Shown: positions 19,990-29,994, numbered from the stretch's first letter. The stretch is 64,000 bases of DNA from Oscillospiraceae bacterium (GCA_017432615.1 JAFRIV010000017.1:38123-102122); one strand, 5' to 3'. Made by a program: numbers and translations. Notes: generated by a model not told the origin, from the letters alone.

Positions 19990-21945
19990 GTGGCTAACAA
20001 AAATCCGGCAATCAACAATGAAACTGCCAGTGCAGAAGAACTGATGAAGAAATATGACAGGGAATCCAACGTCCGTATCTGGGAGGGCATTCCCGCCAAA
20101 ATCATCCGGACTATCTGTGCTGCTTTTTCCGTGTACTGCATCTGGGTGACGCTGTTTAGCACCATGATGCCGGAGGAGAAGCTGAATCTCTTCCTCGGGC
20201 TGATTCTGGTCATCGGATATCTGAATTATCCGGTCAGCAAGAAACATGTCCGGGCTAATTATATCCCATGGTACGATATTGTAATTATGATAGCGGGTGC
20301 AATACCCTTCTTCTACTGTGCATTGCATGCACACTCTATTATCAAACTGGCAGCCCGTGTGACCAGAGATCCGAAAATGGTTGTTATGGCAATTGTTGCT
20401 ATCCTTGCCTATATGGAACTTTGCAGAAGATGCGTCGGGATTCCAATCCTTTGCGTTGTAGGTGTTTTGCTGGCCTATGCTTTCGCCAATGTGCGTTTCG
20501 GAAAAGTAATCTATGATCTTTTCTATACGACAACGGGGATCATGAGCACACCGATCAACGTCTGCGCGAAGTATATCGTAGTATTTATTATCTTCGGGGC
20601 TTTCTTGGAACGAACCGGGATATCAAACTTCTTTATCAATCTGGCCAATTCCATGGCTGGGGCGTCCTCCGGCGGTCCGGCAAAGGTAGCGGTGATTTCC
20701 TCGGCACTGTGCGGTATGGTTTCCGGATCGTCTGTAGGAAACACGGTAACAACAGGTTCTGTGACGATCCCAATGATGAAGAAGACGGGATATAAGCCGG
20801 AATTTGCCGGAGCAGTGGAAGCTGCTGCTTCCACCGGCGGGCAGATTATGCCGCCGATCATGGGCGCAGCTGCGTTTTTGATGGCAGAGTATATGGGCAT
20901 CCCATACGGGCAGGTCGCGTTGAAGGCTGTCCTGCCGGCGGTTCTCTATTTTGCGGGGATTTACATTGCTGTCCATCTGGAAGCAAAAAAACTGGGGTTG
21001 AAAGGAATTCCCAGAGACGAACTGCCAAAGTTCCGGCAGCTTCTGCCTAAGATCTATCTGCTTTTGCCCCTGGTGATCTTGGTATATCTGGTGGCTACCA
21101 ATAAACGGACGATGCAGTTTTCAGCTGCTGTGGCAATCGGGGCAACGATTTTAGTCGGGCTTTACAACAATCTGATTACTATTGCAACAAAAAGCCAGGA
21201 CAAAAGTGATAATCTGACACTGGAGCGTTTTGTCGATGCACTGGAAGCAGGCGCAAAAAGCACGGTTACCGTTGCGGTTGCCTGTGCTATGGCAGGACTT
21301 GTAGCAGGTTCCATCACCACAACCGGGCTCGCTTCCAAATTGATCACTGCCATTGTTACGATCTCCGGAGGGCGTGTTCTGATTGCACTTGTGCTGACAA
21401 TGCTCTGCTGCATCGTACTTGGCATGGGTGTACCGACAACGGCGAACTATTGCATTATGGCATCTACCTGTGCACCGATTCTGATCACCATTGGGGTCCC
21501 GCAGGTTGCGGCACATTTCTTTGTGTTTTATTTCGGTATCGTGGCGGATATCACACCTCCAGTCGCGCTGGCTGCATATGCGGGGTCTGCCATTGCAAAG
21601 GCGCCTCCAATGAAAACAGCTTTTAATGCAACAAAACTGGCTATCGCAGCATTCATCGTACCTTATATTTTTGCCATGAACCCTGCCATGCTGCTGATCG
21701 ATACGACAGCAATCCAGGTCGTTCTGGTGGTGGTCTCTTCTATCATCGGAATTTTTGGAGTTGCCGCCGGATTGAACGGTTATCTGTTCCGGCCTCTAAA
21801 TTTTCTTTTCAGAGGAATGTTGATAATTGCCGGACTGCTGATGATGGATCCGAACCCTGTGACGGATGTAATTGGTTTAGCGTTGATGGCAGTTGTATTT
21901 GCACTGCAGTATTTTGGAGCAAAAAAGTCAGATACAGCAGGCTGA
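19990..21945 (+). CDS. TRAP transporter fused permease (4TM/12TM)
   Basis: This 651-residue membrane protein fuses the small (DctQ-like) and large (DctM-like) TRAP subunits, as usual for TAXI systems. Translation starts at GTG (19990-19992) after an AAAGGAG site. The DctM-like core has the hallmark EAAASTGGQIMPPIMGAAAF and a second half with GMGVPTTANYCIMASTCAP and DITPPVALAAYAGSAIAKA. Many hydrophobic helices span the protein. It pairs with the TAXI binding protein upstream to form a secondary, ion-driven importer. Confidence 0.93.
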   Translation: MANKNPAINNETASAEELMKKYDRESNVRIWEGIPAKIIRTICAAFSVYCIWVTLFSTMMPEEKLNLFLGLILVIGYLNYPVSKKHVRANYIPWYDIVIMIAGAIPFFYCALHAHSIIKLAARVTRDPKMVVMAIVAILAYMELCRRCVGIPILCVVGVLLAYAFANVRFGKVIYDLFYTTTGIMSTPINVCAKYIVVFIIFGAFLERTGISNFFINLANSMAGASSGGPAKVAVISSALCGMVSGSSVGNTVTTGSVTIPMMKKTGYKPEFAGAVEAAASTGGQIMPPIMGAAAFLMAEYMGIPYGQVALKAVLPAVLYFAGIYIAVHLEAKKLGLKGIPRDELPKFRQLLPKIYLLLPLVILVYLVATNKRTMQFSAAVAIGATILVGLYNNLITIATKSQDKSDNLTLERFVDALEAGAKSTVTVAVACAMAGLVAGSITTTGLASKLITAIVTISGGRVLIALVLTMLCCIVLGMGVPTTANYCIMASTCAPILITIGVPQVAAHFFVFYFGIVADITPPVALAAYAGSAIAKAPPMKTAFNATKLAIAAFIVPYIFAMNPAMLLIDTTAIQVVLVVVSSIIGIFGVAAGLNGYLFRPLNFLFRGMLIIAGLLMMDPNPVTDVIGLALMAVVFALQYFGAKKSDTAG

Positions 21946-21968
21946 TTATGAGCAATGATGAATAAAAC

Positions 21969-22004
21969 CTGGCGGTTTCCTGTAAAATCAAAGGAAACCG
22001 CCAG
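21969..22004. other. Inverted repeat downstream of the TRAP permease
   Basis: A perfect 12-bp inverted repeat with a 12-base loop. No T run follows on the plus strand; the minus strand reads into GTTTTATT. It ends 24 nt before the next gene and may separate the two transcription units, though it is not a textbook terminator for the plus strand. Confidence 0.5.
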
Positions 22005-22027
22005 ATTGACTATATAAAAGGAGAGAT

Positions 22028-22870
22028 ATGAAACGAACTGTCGCTGCAGTTATTATGCTGCTGTTTTTTCTGCTTTCCTGTTGTGCTTATGCGGAGATTA
22101 AACCGGCTTATCCCATTCTTTTTACCTATTATCGGCAGATCGGCTGGGGAGACCGGGTTGAGGTCGGCTATATTGACAGTCAGGGAGAACTCTGGGGATT
22201 GAGCGGGTATGATTCTCAGCTTCACTGGCCTTACAGCACGGATGCACAGTTTATGTTCCTGCAGGAAAATCAATTTAAAAATCTTGGTAAACTGGGACAT
22301 GATGACCTGTTCGACCTGAAAAGCCTTATCAATGCTGTTGAAGTATTTGACGGAAAAACAAGTCATACAGCTAACGATGCCGGAATTGAGCGCACCTATG
22401 CGATCCGGTACAGCACTGAAGGGGAACCGGAGTTCATTCTTCTTGGTATGTCAGGCGATAATATGTTTGAGAATCCGGATCCGAATGCACAGGGCCTCTA
22501 CCTCGCTGTTCACAGGATGTTTCCGAATGTTACTCATTATGCCGGCCTCATGGGACCGTCTGGATTTATCCCTGTAAGTCTCACTTCGTTTTGCCATCTC
22601 GGTGACCTTAACGGTGCGACGGTCAAAGCCTTTTACATGGACTGTGAAGGGGGGCCGGTGGAGAGAGAGCTCAGTGCTGACGAGCAGGCAAAGATCCTAT
22701 ACACGGTTATGAACAGTGTGGTAACCGGAAAAGTCAGCGCAGCTGACACTACCGGCGGCTATACAGATTATGGATTTTATAAGGGAGAGGAATATCTGGG
22801 GCATATCAGCATATACAATGAGTATTGCTATCATTCTGACGGAATGTATTCAATTGAAATAAGAAAATAA
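22028..22870 (+). CDS. Secreted protein of unknown function
   Basis: This is a 280-residue protein I do not recognise. It starts with a signal peptide (MKRTVAAVIMLLFFLLSCCAYAE). Cleavage could be at AYA before Glu by signal peptidase I, or before a cysteine in LLSCC by the lipoprotein enzyme. The mature part is rich in aromatic residues and acidic patches with no cofactor motif. An AAAAGGAGAG site stands before the ATG. No promoter is obvious, since only 82 nt separate it from the TRAP permease. It ends convergent to fhs. Confidence 0.75.
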   Translation: MKRTVAAVIMLLFFLLSCCAYAEIKPAYPILFTYYRQIGWGDRVEVGYIDSQGELWGLSGYDSQLHWPYSTDAQFMFLQENQFKNLGKLGHDDLFDLKSLINAVEVFDGKTSHTANDAGIERTYAIRYSTEGEPEFILLGMSGDNMFENPDPNAQGLYLAVHRMFPNVTHYAGLMGPSGFIPVSLTSFCHLGDLNGATVKAFYMDCEGGPVERELSADEQAKILYTVMNSVVTGKVSAADTTGGYTDYGFYKGEEYLGHISIYNEYCYHSDGMYSIEIRK

Positions 22871-22939
22871 AGGAAGCAATTGTATCTGATCATGCTGTAG
22901 TGTTCAGTTCACTTGGCTCATTGGCATTGGCCTTCCTTT

Positions 22940-24700
22940 TCAGAAAAGCCCGGTGACTTCGCCTGTTTCGGTGTTTATATCGACTCGGCGATAAGCCGGG
23001 TTGCTGCCGGTACCGGGCATCATGCTGATGTCACCTGCAACTGGGCAGAGGAATTCTGCCCCCCTGTATTCCAGCACATCCCGCACCGGCAGACGCCATC
23101 CTTTCGGAACCCCCTTGCATTTCGGGTCGTGAGAAAGAGAGAGATGGGTTTTCACCATCATCGTGTGAAAACGAGAATAAAGGGGATCGGCTTCAAAACG
23201 GCGAGCCTTCTCAAGAGCGAGCGGCGCCCAGTCGACCCCTTCAGCACCGTATACTTCTGCAGCAATACGCTGTACGCGCTCACGAAACGGTGTTTCAGGG
23301 GAATATAACGGATGTAATTCGGATGTCTCTTCGCAAGCATCCATAACTGTCCGGGCAAGCTCAACTGCCCCTGCCCCGCCATACTGCCAGTGTTCGGAAA
23401 GCGCGCAGCGAACTCCGTGCTCTTCACACCTCCGTCGAAGAAGGCGGACTTCATTTTCTGTATCTGTTGCAAAACGATTGATGCAGACCACCGGCGTGAT
23501 ACCGGATTTCTTAACGGTATTGACATGATGAAAAAGGTTCTCACATCCCTTTTCCAACAGAGAAAGATCCTCTTTCTGATAGGCATCCGGGATTGGCCTT
23601 CCCGGAGCAACTTCCGGGCCGCCGCCGTGGTTTTTCAGCGCACGGACGGTTGCAACGATGACGGAACAATCCGGTTTCAGGCCGGAAAGCGCACATTTGA
23701 CATTCCAGAATTTTTCAAACCCGATATCTGCGGCAAAGCCCGATTCCGTGACATGGTAGTCAAAAAGCTTCAGGCCAAGGCGGTCACCAATGATAGAAGA
23801 CTGGCCGATGGCAATATTGGCGAAAGGACCGGCATGCACGAGACAGGGCTGGTGTTCAGTTGTATAGCAAAGAGTCGGATGAATGGTATCGCGCATCCAG
23901 GCCGTCATGGCACCGGCTACTTCCAGATCTTCAGTAGTAACAGGAACGCCATGTTTATCATAGGCAAGGACAATCTTTCCGATACGGCTGCGCAGATCAT
24001 TCAGGTCCTGAACGATGGCGAGAATTGCCATGAGTTCAGAAGATACGGCAATGTTTGCCTGTGTTTGCATTCGGAACCCGGACATCGTCCCCTCGCCAAG
24101 GCCGATTTCCATTTTTCGCAGTGCCTGACAGCAGAAATCCAGAACAAAACTCCATTCGATTCGGGCAGGATCGATGTCCAGACGGCGCAGCCCAATGGAA
24201 GCAAGCTTCTCGTCGGAATAGTTTCGCTCGTGCTGCATACGGGCATTCAGGGCTGTCATGGCGAGATTGTGCGCGTTCATGATGGCATTGATATCCCCCG
24301 TCAGGCCGAGAGAAAACTCCGTCATCGGAATGAGAAGAGCATTGCCGCCGCCGGCAGCAGAACCTTTCACGTTCATGGTAGGTCCGCCGGAAGGCTGACG
24401 AAGACAGCCGCCGGCTTTCAAGCCAAGTTTTCCAAGCCCTTCCATGAGACCGATGGAGGTGGTCGATTTCCCCTCCCCAAGCGGCGTCGGGGTAATAGCG
24501 GTCACTTCAATATACTTGCCGTTGGGCTTATCTTTAAGACGGTCCAGAATACGGAGGGCATGCAGCTTCGGCGTTTTGCCGTAGGGGAGGATCTCTTCCG
24601 GCAGCAGACCAAGTTCTTTTTGATAAACATCGATGGAAGGCAGGGAAGCCTCGGCAGCACGTGCAATTTCCCAGTCTTTATAGATACATGGATCGAGCAT
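22940..24700 (-). CDS. fhs: Formate--tetrahydrofolate ligase
   Basis: This 586-residue enzyme makes 10-formyl-tetrahydrofolate from formate, THF and ATP, feeding purine synthesis and, in acetogens, the methyl branch of the Wood-Ljungdahl pathway. The P-loop region [17 protein letters not shown] and the [20 protein letters not shown] stretch are intact, as are [15 protein letters not shown] and [15 protein letters not shown]. The ATG at 24698-24700 follows AGAAGGAG; an earlier in-frame ATG lacks a site. Clostridial enzymes are usually about 556 residues, so this one is about 30 longer. No folD, fchA or other C1 gene is adjacent. Confidence 0.96.
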   Translation of the reverse strand: MLDPCIYKDWEIARAAEASLPSIDVYQKELGLLPEEILPYGKTPKLHALRILDRLKDKPNGKYIEVTAITPTPLGEGKSTTSIGLMEGLGKLGLKAGGCLRQPSGGPTMNVKGSAAGGGNALLIPMTEFSLGLTGDINAIMNAHNLAMTALNARMQHERNYSDEKLASIGLRRLDIDPARIEWSFVLDFCCQALRKMEIGLGEGTMSGFRMQTQANIAVSSELMAILAIVQDLNDLRSRIGKIVLAYDKHGVPVTTEDLEVAGAMTAWMRDTIHPTLCYTTEHQPCLVHAGPFANIAIGQSSIIGDRLGLKLFDYHVTESGFAADIGFEKFWNVKCALSGLKPDCSVIVATVRALKNHGGGPEVAPGRPIPDAYQKEDLSLLEKGCENLFHHVNTVKKSGITPVVCINRFATDTENEVRLLRRRCEEHGVRCALSEHWQYGGAGAVELARTVMDACEETSELHPLYSPETPFRERVQRIAAEVYGAEGVDWAPLALEKARRFEADPLYSRFHTMMVKTHLSLSHDPKCKGVPKGWRLPVRDVLEYRGAEFLCPVAGDISMMPGTGSNPAYRRVDINTETGEVTGLF

Positions 24701-24733
24701 ATACGATTCTCCTTCTGTCACTGGTTGCCTACC

Positions 24734-24754
24734 AGTATAACATAACCCATGGGT
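24734..24754 (-). promoter_or_regulatory. Promoter of fhs with an overlapping palindrome
   Basis: On the minus strand TGTTATACT gives an extended -10 (TATACT at 24734-24739). Just upstream is the perfect palindrome ACCCATGGGT (24745-24754), where a repressor could compete with RNA polymerase. No clear -35 box is seen. Confidence 0.55.
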
Positions 24755-24760
24755 ATTTAA

Positions 24761-24788
24761 AAGATTTCTGCAATAAGATTTCTGCAAT
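24761..24788. repeat. Tandem 14-bp direct repeat
   Basis: AAGATTTCTGCAAT occurs twice with no gap (24761-24774 and 24775-24788). It lies upstream of the fhs promoter and between the divergent fhs and secreted-protein genes, so it may be a regulator site or a recent slippage duplication. Confidence 0.85.
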
Positions 24789-24847
24789 CGGTTTCGGATG
24801 GTGTTTGTAAAAAATGATGAAAAAGCATGAAAAAACAGAGATTTTTA

Positions 24848-24876
24848 TTGCAGATAGATGTTTTTTCTATTATACT
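24848..24876 (+). promoter_or_regulatory. Promoter of the 205-residue secreted protein
   Basis: TTGCAG (24848-24853), 17 bp, TATACT (24871-24876), 44 nt before the ATG. Confidence 0.75.
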
Positions 24877-24919
24877 GTTTTCAGGGTCATCCCATAAAAA
24901 ACAGAAAGGAAGTTTTCCG

Positions 24920-25537
24920 ATGAAAAAACTGATATCCGTATTTCTTGTACTGGCACTTGTTTTTGCAGCTGCGGGAACCACAGCTCTTGCTGCATCGAGC
25001 AAATTTGACCGTTCTATTTTTGAAAACAGCACGAAATTTTCCAAAGAAGGTTTTGGATGGAAACTGATCGGCGGGTATGTTGAGCGCTTTAACGAGGGTA
25101 CAGTTTCCGTAAGAGCGATGCTGTTTGATAATTACATCAAACAGGGATGGGGGCCGGAACTGAGAGTTGAGTTTTATAATCCCGGAATCAGAGATTATGA
25201 GGAAGTAACGGCCTTCCGGGCCAATGTGGACGACGTCCTGTATTCTTTTGATAATCTGGAGTATAATGACGCAGAGGATGTGCACGGAGGCAGTGTGTTC
25301 GGAGGAACGGTTTATCCGGCGTTCCTGCAGGCGATTCTTGATGCCAAGAATGTTGCATTTCAGATCGAATATGAAGATATGTACGGCAGAACGAACACGC
25401 TGACGATCGAACATGTTCATACCGGCGATCTTTCTGAGCTGAAAGATATGGCAACCTATCTGTTCCGTTCCAAGGCCTTTTCCGTGGATACGGATCCGGA
25501 AGGGAACGACAAGTATTACGGGGCATCCATTTCCTGA
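24920..25537 (+). CDS. Small secreted protein of unknown function
   Basis: This is a 205-residue protein I do not recognise. The start is the ATG at 24920 after an AAAGGAAG site; it gives a clean signal peptide (residues 1-25, ending ALA before Ala-Ser-Ser) with no lipobox. The mature part looks like a single beta-rich domain with many Tyr, Phe and Asp residues, and no metal or catalytic motif is apparent. It has its own promoter and its own terminator, so it is monocistronic. Confidence 0.75.
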   Translation: MKKLISVFLVLALVFAAAGTTALAASSKFDRSIFENSTKFSKEGFGWKLIGGYVERFNEGTVSVRAMLFDNYIKQGWGPELRVEFYNPGIRDYEEVTAFRANVDDVLYSFDNLEYNDAEDVHGGSVFGGTVYPAFLQAILDAKNVAFQIEYEDMYGRTNTLTIEHVHTGDLSELKDMATYLFRSKAFSVDTDPEGNDKYYGASIS

Positions 25538-25569
25538 GCGAGGAGTTACAGAGCATAGACAGAATAATG

Positions 25570-25598
25570 GCGGGAGCTGAAAAAAGCTTCCGCTTTTT
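25570..25598 (+). terminator. Intrinsic terminator
   Basis: A nine-bp stem (one G-T pair) with a six-base loop and a five-base T run, closing the secreted-protein transcript. Confidence 0.88.
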
Positions 25599-25619
25599 AT
25601 ACTTGTGAGAGAAAATTAT

Positions 25620-25648
25620 TTGACAAGTCGGCCGGTATCTTTTACAAT
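25620..25648 (+). promoter_or_regulatory. Promoter of the NYN-XpaC-galK-pepT-glgB operon
   Basis: A consensus TTGACA (25620-25625), 17 bp, TACAAT (25643-25648). The leader to the TTG start is about 97 nt and contains short inverted repeats (GGCC...GGCC near 25674 and GGAAC...GTTCC near 25700). Confidence 0.85.
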
Positions 25649-25752
25649 AAAAAGTTGCATAGGGAGAGGAAACGGCCAGGCGGCCAGTTGCCCGAGAAAG
25701 GAACATCAAGTTCCATTTTACCCAAATTGAAGGAAATAAAAGGAGATTTTCA

Positions 25753-26448
25753 TTGGAAAACAGACAAAGTGAGAATAAAATCGGCAGGATTTATTTGATA
25801 GATTTTGAAAATGTGCATGAGCAGGGACTGATAGGAATTGCCAAACTCCCTCCGGAGGATACGGTGCATCTTTTCTATACAAAAAATGCGGCCAAGATCA
25901 GCCTGGACATTTTAAGCGAAGTGAAAGCCAAACTTTGCTTTCATAAAGTAAATGTAGGCAAGCAGTCACTGGATATGCAGCTGGTAAGCTACCTGGGATT
26001 TTTGATTGGAACTGTCGGGCATGAACCGGAATACATTATCGTAAGCAATGACCTCGGTTTTACCAACACCCTTGCCTTCTGGGGGGAGAAAAATACCCGG
26101 CTCAGCCAGATGCCTTCTATTGTTTTTGAAGAGGCTGTTGCAACAACAGAAGAAAAAGAGACCGTTTCTCCGGCGGAAGGGTTGACACGCCCGGCAACGT
26201 CGCGCGGCGCTACTGGAAAAACACAGATGAACAACAGGATCACTGTCGCTCTGCGAGACAAAAAGGTTGAGGGGGAGAAAATCGGAAAGGTGACGGCGAC
26301 AGTGATGAAACTCTACGGTTATCGAAACTTCCGCCAGGCTGCTTACCGCGACATCATCAAGAATTTTGGCCAGAAGGAAGGGCTGGAACTCTACAATATT
26401 ATCAAACCGGTATTGACGGATAAATCGGAAAAGGGAGAAAAACAATGA
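25753..26448 (+). CDS. NYN/PIN-like domain protein
   Basis: This 231-residue protein starts at TTG (25753-25755) after AAAAGGAGAT. The N-terminal half resembles NYN/PIN-like nucleases. It has beta-strand plus acidic residues in IYLIDFENVHEQGL (Asp17), SLDMQLVSYLGFLIG (Asp74) and YIIVSNDLGFTNTL (Asp100), the usual placement of metal-binding carboxylates. After a Ser/Thr/Pro-rich linker (about 125-165), a basic C-terminal segment of about 65 residues may bind RNA. Its stop overlaps the next gene's ATG by four bases, tying it to the XpaC-like membrane protein. An RNase role is an inference from the fold. Confidence 0.75.
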   Translation: MENRQSENKIGRIYLIDFENVHEQGLIGIAKLPPEDTVHLFYTKNAAKISLDILSEVKAKLCFHKVNVGKQSLDMQLVSYLGFLIGTVGHEPEYIIVSNDLGFTNTLAFWGEKNTRLSQMPSIVFEEAVATTEEKETVSPAEGLTRPATSRGATGKTQMNNRITVALRDKKVEGEKIGKVTATVMKLYGYRNFRQAAYRDIIKNFGQKEGLELYNIIKPVLTDKSEKGEKQ

Positions 26449-27635
26449 ATAACGATGGAGGCGGTCGGGAAGGACTTTCATGGTTTTTAATTATTTTTTT
26501 GTTTGCTGTGGGTGCATGGCCGATTGCGCTGTTTCTGCTGATCCGCAAACTGTTTGCTTCCGATGTGCCTAAAACTGCACGCCGGGAGGCTCCGTTTCTC
26601 TCCCGTGAGGAGGAGCTGAAGCGCCAGGAAGCGGAACTGGAGCGGATGAAGAAAAAATTTCAGCAGGAGAAGGCTACAGCAAAAGCAAAAGAAACGATCC
26701 GATCCCTTGTAAAATCTCCCAAGGATGACAATAAAAATGCGCTCTTTCTCATGATTGCCGGAGCGCTCGTAATGGTCGGAGCGGCGATGATACTTGTGGG
26801 CGGCGCTCACCAGATTACAACGTATGCCATAGCTTCTGCTGTGGCGGCTTTACTCGGCGGCGGATGCATGCTGACGAGCGGGATCCTTATGAAACGCGCA
26901 ATGCAGCGGTATGCCTCTTACCTCGCAATTATCGGACCGAACGAGGCAATGGAGATCGACACGATTGCCAAGAAAGCAGGGGTATCACGCCGCAAAGCGG
27001 AGCGTGACCTGCAGAAGATGATCGATAAAGGCTTTTTTGGCAGTACCGCATATATCAATAAGGAACTGGGCTATATCTTTATGAGCAGTCGGGCAGATGA
27101 GGAACTCACCATGGCACGAGCTGCCGCCATGCAGAAAACCCGGGAGGCAACGAAAAAAGAGGCGGCAAAGCAGAATGCGGTTGCGTATGATCAGATCCTT
27201 GCACAGATCCGGGATGTAAACGACAGGATCCCGGACAAAATGATGACGGACAAGATCAACGAAATCGAATCGATAACACGGCAGATTTTTCTCACAGTGG
27301 AGCAGCAGCCGGAAAAACGTGGCAAGATCGACAAATTTATGAGTTATTTCCTTCCGACAACGCTGAAACTGCTGGAATCCTATGCCAATCTTGAGAATAC
27401 CAGCTTTGACGGGAAGAATATCAGCCAGAGCAAGCATTCCATTGAAGTGGCAATGGATACTATTGTGGATGGGTTTAAGCACCAGCTGGATGAGCTTTAT
27501 AAAACGGATGCCGTTTCCATTGAAACGGAAATCGATGTGCTGACCAAAATGCTCAATCGTGAAACATTGACAACGCAGCAGGAATTTGGACTCGGCGGAC
27601 AGGCGGTACAGACTGCCCCTGAGAAAAAAGGATAA
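26445..27635 (+). CDS. XpaC-like membrane protein
   Basis: This 396-residue protein has a first transmembrane helix at about 12-35, an acidic/basic coiled segment (about 52-90), and two more helices at about 100-148. A winged-helix-like region follows (IDTIAKKAGVSRRKAERDLQKMIDKG, about 171-196). The C-terminal third resembles the 5-bromo-4-chloroindolyl phosphate hydrolysis (XpaC) family, whose true function is not known. It is translationally coupled to the NYN/PIN-like gene, so the two probably act together at the membrane. Confidence 0.7.
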   Translation: MNNDGGGREGLSWFLIIFLFAVGAWPIALFLLIRKLFASDVPKTARREAPFLSREEELKRQEAELERMKKKFQQEKATAKAKETIRSLVKSPKDDNKNALFLMIAGALVMVGAAMILVGGAHQITTYAIASAVAALLGGGCMLTSGILMKRAMQRYASYLAIIGPNEAMEIDTIAKKAGVSRRKAERDLQKMIDKGFFGSTAYINKELGYIFMSSRADEELTMARAAAMQKTREATKKEAAKQNAVAYDQILAQIRDVNDRIPDKMMTDKINEIESITRQIFLTVEQQPEKRGKIDKFMSYFLPTTLKLLESYANLENTSFDGKNISQSKHSIEVAMDTIVDGFKHQLDELYKTDAVSIETEIDVLTKMLNRETLTTQQEFGLGGQAVQTAPEKKG

Positions 27636-27659
27636 ATACCAGAAAGGGACGATAGAACC

Positions 27660-28739
27660 ATGAAAAAAACCATTTTCACTCCAGGCAGGACGGAACTTGC
27701 AGGCAACCACACTGATCATCAAAAAGGCAGGATCCTGGCGGCCGGTGTGTCGCTTGGTCTTACGGCGGTATTTGAAGAAAATGAAAGTGGCGTTGTCACA
27801 ATCCACTCAGAAGGATATGAACAGTTTGAAGTAAAACTGGCACAGCTTACCCCAATGCCTGCGGAATTTGGAAGCAGTAAGGCCTTAACGCGCGGCATGC
27901 TTTCGGTATTTAAAGATTGGGGGCTCAATATAGGTTCTTTCCATGCAGAGATCCGCAGCACACTGCCTGCAGGCTCCGGGCTGAGTTCTTCTGCGGCTTT
28001 TTCTGTGCTGATCGGCAAGATCCTCAGCACACTTTATAATGATAGCCGTGTAGACCCTGTTGTGATAGCACGTGCAGCACAGGAGGCGGAAAACCGGTTC
28101 TTTGGAAAACCGTGCGGGCTGATGGATCAGCTTGCCTGCTCCCTGGGCCATTGCGTGTATGTGGATTTCAGCACTAATGAGATCACACCTATCGAAGCAG
28201 ATTTCAGCGAAATGGGACTGACGCTTTGCCTCACTGATACAGGGGGCAGTCATGCCGGATTGGATTCTTCGTATGCACGCATTCCGAACGATATGGTATA
28301 CATTGCCAATCTTTTTGATCGGGGGGTGCTTGCGGATGTAGATCCTGCTGCATTCTGGGCAAAAGGCTGGTCGAAGGAGGATCGTCCTGTACGGCGCGCC
28401 ATGCACTTTTTTGGAGAAAACGAACGGGTTCCCAAAATGCGGGATGCCCTTATTGCCAAAGACGGGGAGACATATATGAAGCTGATGAATGAATCAGGCC
28501 GGTCTTCTGAAGAGCTGTTGAATAATATCGTCACGAGCGCTACGGGAGATACCAAGCTTGCGGAAGGCCTTGCTTACAGCCGTACGCTACTGGAAGGCAA
28601 GGGGGCCTGGCGCGTACACGGCGGCGGATTTGCCGGGTGCGTACAGGCATTGATGCCGACGGAATTTTTCCCTGTCTATCAGAAAGAGATGGAAATGAAA
28701 TTCGGTGAAGGAAAATGCTGGGAGATCAAACTGGCATAA
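27660..28739 (+). CDS. galK: Galactokinase family protein (GHMP kinase)
   Basis: This 359-residue GHMP kinase phosphorylates galactose or a related sugar at C1. Motif 1 is PGRTELAGNHTDHQKG, the galactokinase signature in a variant form. Motif 2, the ATP-binding loop, is LPAGSGLSSSAAFSVLIG; motif 3 is RVHGGGFAGCVQALM. The catalytic Asp is likely that in GKPCGLMDQLAC. It is some 30 residues shorter than E. coli GalK. No galT or galE is adjacent, so entry into the Leloir pathway would rely on genes elsewhere. An AAAGGGA site precedes the ATG. Confidence 0.88.
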   Translation: MKKTIFTPGRTELAGNHTDHQKGRILAAGVSLGLTAVFEENESGVVTIHSEGYEQFEVKLAQLTPMPAEFGSSKALTRGMLSVFKDWGLNIGSFHAEIRSTLPAGSGLSSSAAFSVLIGKILSTLYNDSRVDPVVIARAAQEAENRFFGKPCGLMDQLACSLGHCVYVDFSTNEITPIEADFSEMGLTLCLTDTGGSHAGLDSSYARIPNDMVYIANLFDRGVLADVDPAAFWAKGWSKEDRPVRRAMHFFGENERVPKMRDALIAKDGETYMKLMNESGRSSEELLNNIVTSATGDTKLAEGLAYSRTLLEGKGAWRVHGGGFAGCVQALMPTEFFPVYQKEMEMKFGEGKCWEIKLA

Positions 28740-28749
28740 GTGTTTATAG

Positions 28750-29967
28750 ATGGAAAAGGTTAAAGATAAATTTTTACGGTATGTTGCCGTGGACACGCAG
28801 TCTGCTGATGGGATGGAGCAGGTGCCAAGTACGGAAAAGCAGTTTCACCTGGCAAAGATGCTTTGCGCAGAGCTTCAGGCAATGGGGGCGGAAAACGTTC
28901 GGATGGATGAAGAGCATGCGTATGTCTATGCTTTTCTGCCCGGCAATACAGAACAGCCCTTTCCTGCCATCGGTCTGATTGCCCATATGGATACTTCACC
29001 TGCCATGTCGGGAAAAAATGTAAGGCCGCGCTGTATTCCTGACTATGATGGGAAAGATATCTGCCTTAACCGGGACAAAGATATATGGATGAAAGTGGAA
29101 GATTTCCCGGCGCTTGTCAACTATACAGGGAAGGAACTGATCGTAACCGACGGCACTACACTTCTCGGGGCAGATGACAAAGCCGGTGTGGCAGAAATCA
29201 TGACGATGGCGGAAATGTTGCTGACACATCCGGAGATAAGCCATCGCCCTGTTGCCATCGGTTTTACGCCGGACGAGGAAGTCGGACGCGGGGTGGATTT
29301 TTTTGATATCCCCAACTTCGGCGCAAAAGAAGCATATACTGTGGACGGTGGAGCACTTGGCGGAATTGAATATGAAACCTTTAATGCCGCCTCCGCGCAG
29401 GTGACAATAAATGGAAAGAGCATCCACCCGGGAGATGCAAAAAACAAAATGCGCAATGCCATGCGTGTGGCATTTGAACTGGATGCCCTTCTGCCGGAAG
29501 AGCAGCGCCCGGAGCATACGGAAGGATATGAAGGATTCTACCATCTCGACCGGATGGAAGGTACAGTAGAGAGTGCCAGAATGGATTATATTCTGCGTGA
29601 TCACGACCGCAGCAAGTTTGAGGCAAAGAAAACATATTTTGCGGCCTGCTGTAATTTCCTCAACGAAAAATACGGGGAGGGAACGGTTCTTGCGGAGATC
29701 AAGGATACTTATTATAATCTGAAAGATGCACTGTCTGAACACATGGACCTGATTGAACGGGCATGTGATGCTATGCGTGCGGTTGGCGTGGAACCGGTAA
29801 TTTCTCCGATCCGTGGAGGAACGGACGGGTGTCACCTGTCTTATGCGGGGCTTCCGTGCCCGAATTTGTGCACTGGAGGGCATAATTACCATGGGAAATA
29901 TGAGTATATAGTACGGGAATCTATGGAAAAAGTAGTCGAACTACTTCTGACCCTGGCAAAAGTGTAA
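28750..29967 (+). CDS. pepT: Peptidase T (tripeptide aminopeptidase)
   Basis: This 405-residue cytoplasmic M20B metallopeptidase removes the N-terminal residue from tripeptides. The two-zinc site is visible: [29 protein letters not shown] with the catalytic Glu, VDGG, and the final His in [11 protein letters not shown]. The length is as in the family. It begins 10 nt after the galK stop with no clear ribosome site, so it depends on re-initiation or coupling. Confidence 0.94.
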   Translation: MEKVKDKFLRYVAVDTQSADGMEQVPSTEKQFHLAKMLCAELQAMGAENVRMDEEHAYVYAFLPGNTEQPFPAIGLIAHMDTSPAMSGKNVRPRCIPDYDGKDICLNRDKDIWMKVEDFPALVNYTGKELIVTDGTTLLGADDKAGVAEIMTMAEMLLTHPEISHRPVAIGFTPDEEVGRGVDFFDIPNFGAKEAYTVDGGALGGIEYETFNAASAQVTINGKSIHPGDAKNKMRNAMRVAFELDALLPEEQRPEHTEGYEGFYHLDRMEGTVESARMDYILRDHDRSKFEAKKTYFAACCNFLNEKYGEGTVLAEIKDTYYNLKDALSEHMDLIERACDAMRAVGVEPVISPIRGGTDGCHLSYAGLPCPNLCTGGHNYHGKYEYIVRESMEKVVELLLTLAKV

Positions 29968-29994
29968 CCCAAAAAATTATAAAGGAGAACGAAA

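Noticed and set aside
23390-24745. 451-codon open frame opposite fhs
   Set aside because: It is antisense to an intact fhs and has no signal of its own.
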